5,072 nt of DNA from the NCBI GenBank assembly GCA_003511885.1, contig DOIX01000059.1, positions 1 to 5,072 of the forward strand. Reading direction: 5' to 3'. Of this stretch, positions 5,041-5,072 are shown in pieces. The notes beneath the pieces are model-generated. The model was not told where the DNA came from, did not search any database, and saw nothing but the letters and a program-made list of their open reading frames with translations. Position 1 is the first letter of the stretch. Each line of letters begins with the position of its first letter. This DNA comes from Cyanobacteria bacterium UBA11153 (lineage in GTDB: Bacteria > Cyanobacteriota > Cyanobacteriia > Cyanobacteriales > Coleofasciculaceae). The position numbers and the translations under genes were made by a program.

Positions 5041-5072
5041 TACCCCCCCAACCCCCCTTAGTAAGGCAGGGC
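5041..5072. repeat. C-rich dispersed repeat cut by the window edge
   Basis: Two C-runs (cccccc-type) separated by AA are followed by ccttagtaagg, a short odd palindrome, and a partly matching G-run (gcaggg). This resembles the C-rich/G-rich hairpin repeats common between cyanobacterial genes. The first part aligns with the reverse complement of the interior of the small mobile element (around 4268-4285) with one gap and one mismatch over about 17 bases. The right part is outside the window. Confidence 0.5.

Noticed and set aside
1..5072. CRISPR array, tRNA/rRNA genes, prophage or defence island
   Set aside because: There are no regularly spaced 25-40 bp repeats, no cloverleaf or rRNA-like segment and no phage or defence gene apart from one lone Uma2 protein. 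The short 7-bp arrays have no spacers.

Overview
The window looks like chromosomal DNA of a cyanobacterium, most likely a filamentous one. The octamer GCGATCGC (HIP1, over-represented in many cyanobacterial genomes) occurs four times in about 5 kb, at 759-766, 1165-1172, 1263-1270 and 2541-2548. The gaps between genes carry 7-bp-period repeats and C-rich or GTGCGTT-type palindromes of the kind scattered through filamentous cyanobacterial genomes. The base composition is moderately AT-rich. All four intact genes belong to families I recognise as common in cyanobacteria.

Layout: 1-434 is non-coding or decayed DNA that opens with four heptamer repeats. 435-938 (+) is a DUF151/bifunctional-nuclease family protein. 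939-1056 is a spacer made largely of TTGTTGG heptamers. 1057-2187 (+) is an aldo/keto reductase with a C-terminal double [4Fe-4S] ferredoxin module. 2188-2480 is a repeat-rich spacer. 2481-3890 (+) is a DUF2079 multi-pass membrane protein, followed by a clear intrinsic terminator at 3906-3936. On the minus strand, 4182-3949 is a broken gene for a small DUF5678-like protein, and 4913-4350 is a Uma2-family (PD-(D/E)XK-like) protein. Between these two lies a 122-bp non-autonomous element (4211-4332) with 11-bp terminal inverted repeats and an 8-bp target-site duplication. The last 30 bases enter another C-rich repeat cut by the window edge.

I see no sign that the genes form one pathway. The three plus-strand genes are separated by repeat-filled spacers of 118 and 293 bp and are probably separate transcription units. 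The most informative part is 3890-4350. Removing the small element and one copy of its target duplication brings the Uma2 stop codon and the start codon of the broken DUF5678-like gene to about 37 bp apart on the same strand. They may therefore once have been co-transcribed, and the small gene later decayed.

I found no RNA gene, CRISPR array, phage module or convincing new multi-gene system. The points of interest are a small mobile element, a decayed gene, repeat-derived codons at the start of the DUF2079 protein and the density of short repeats.
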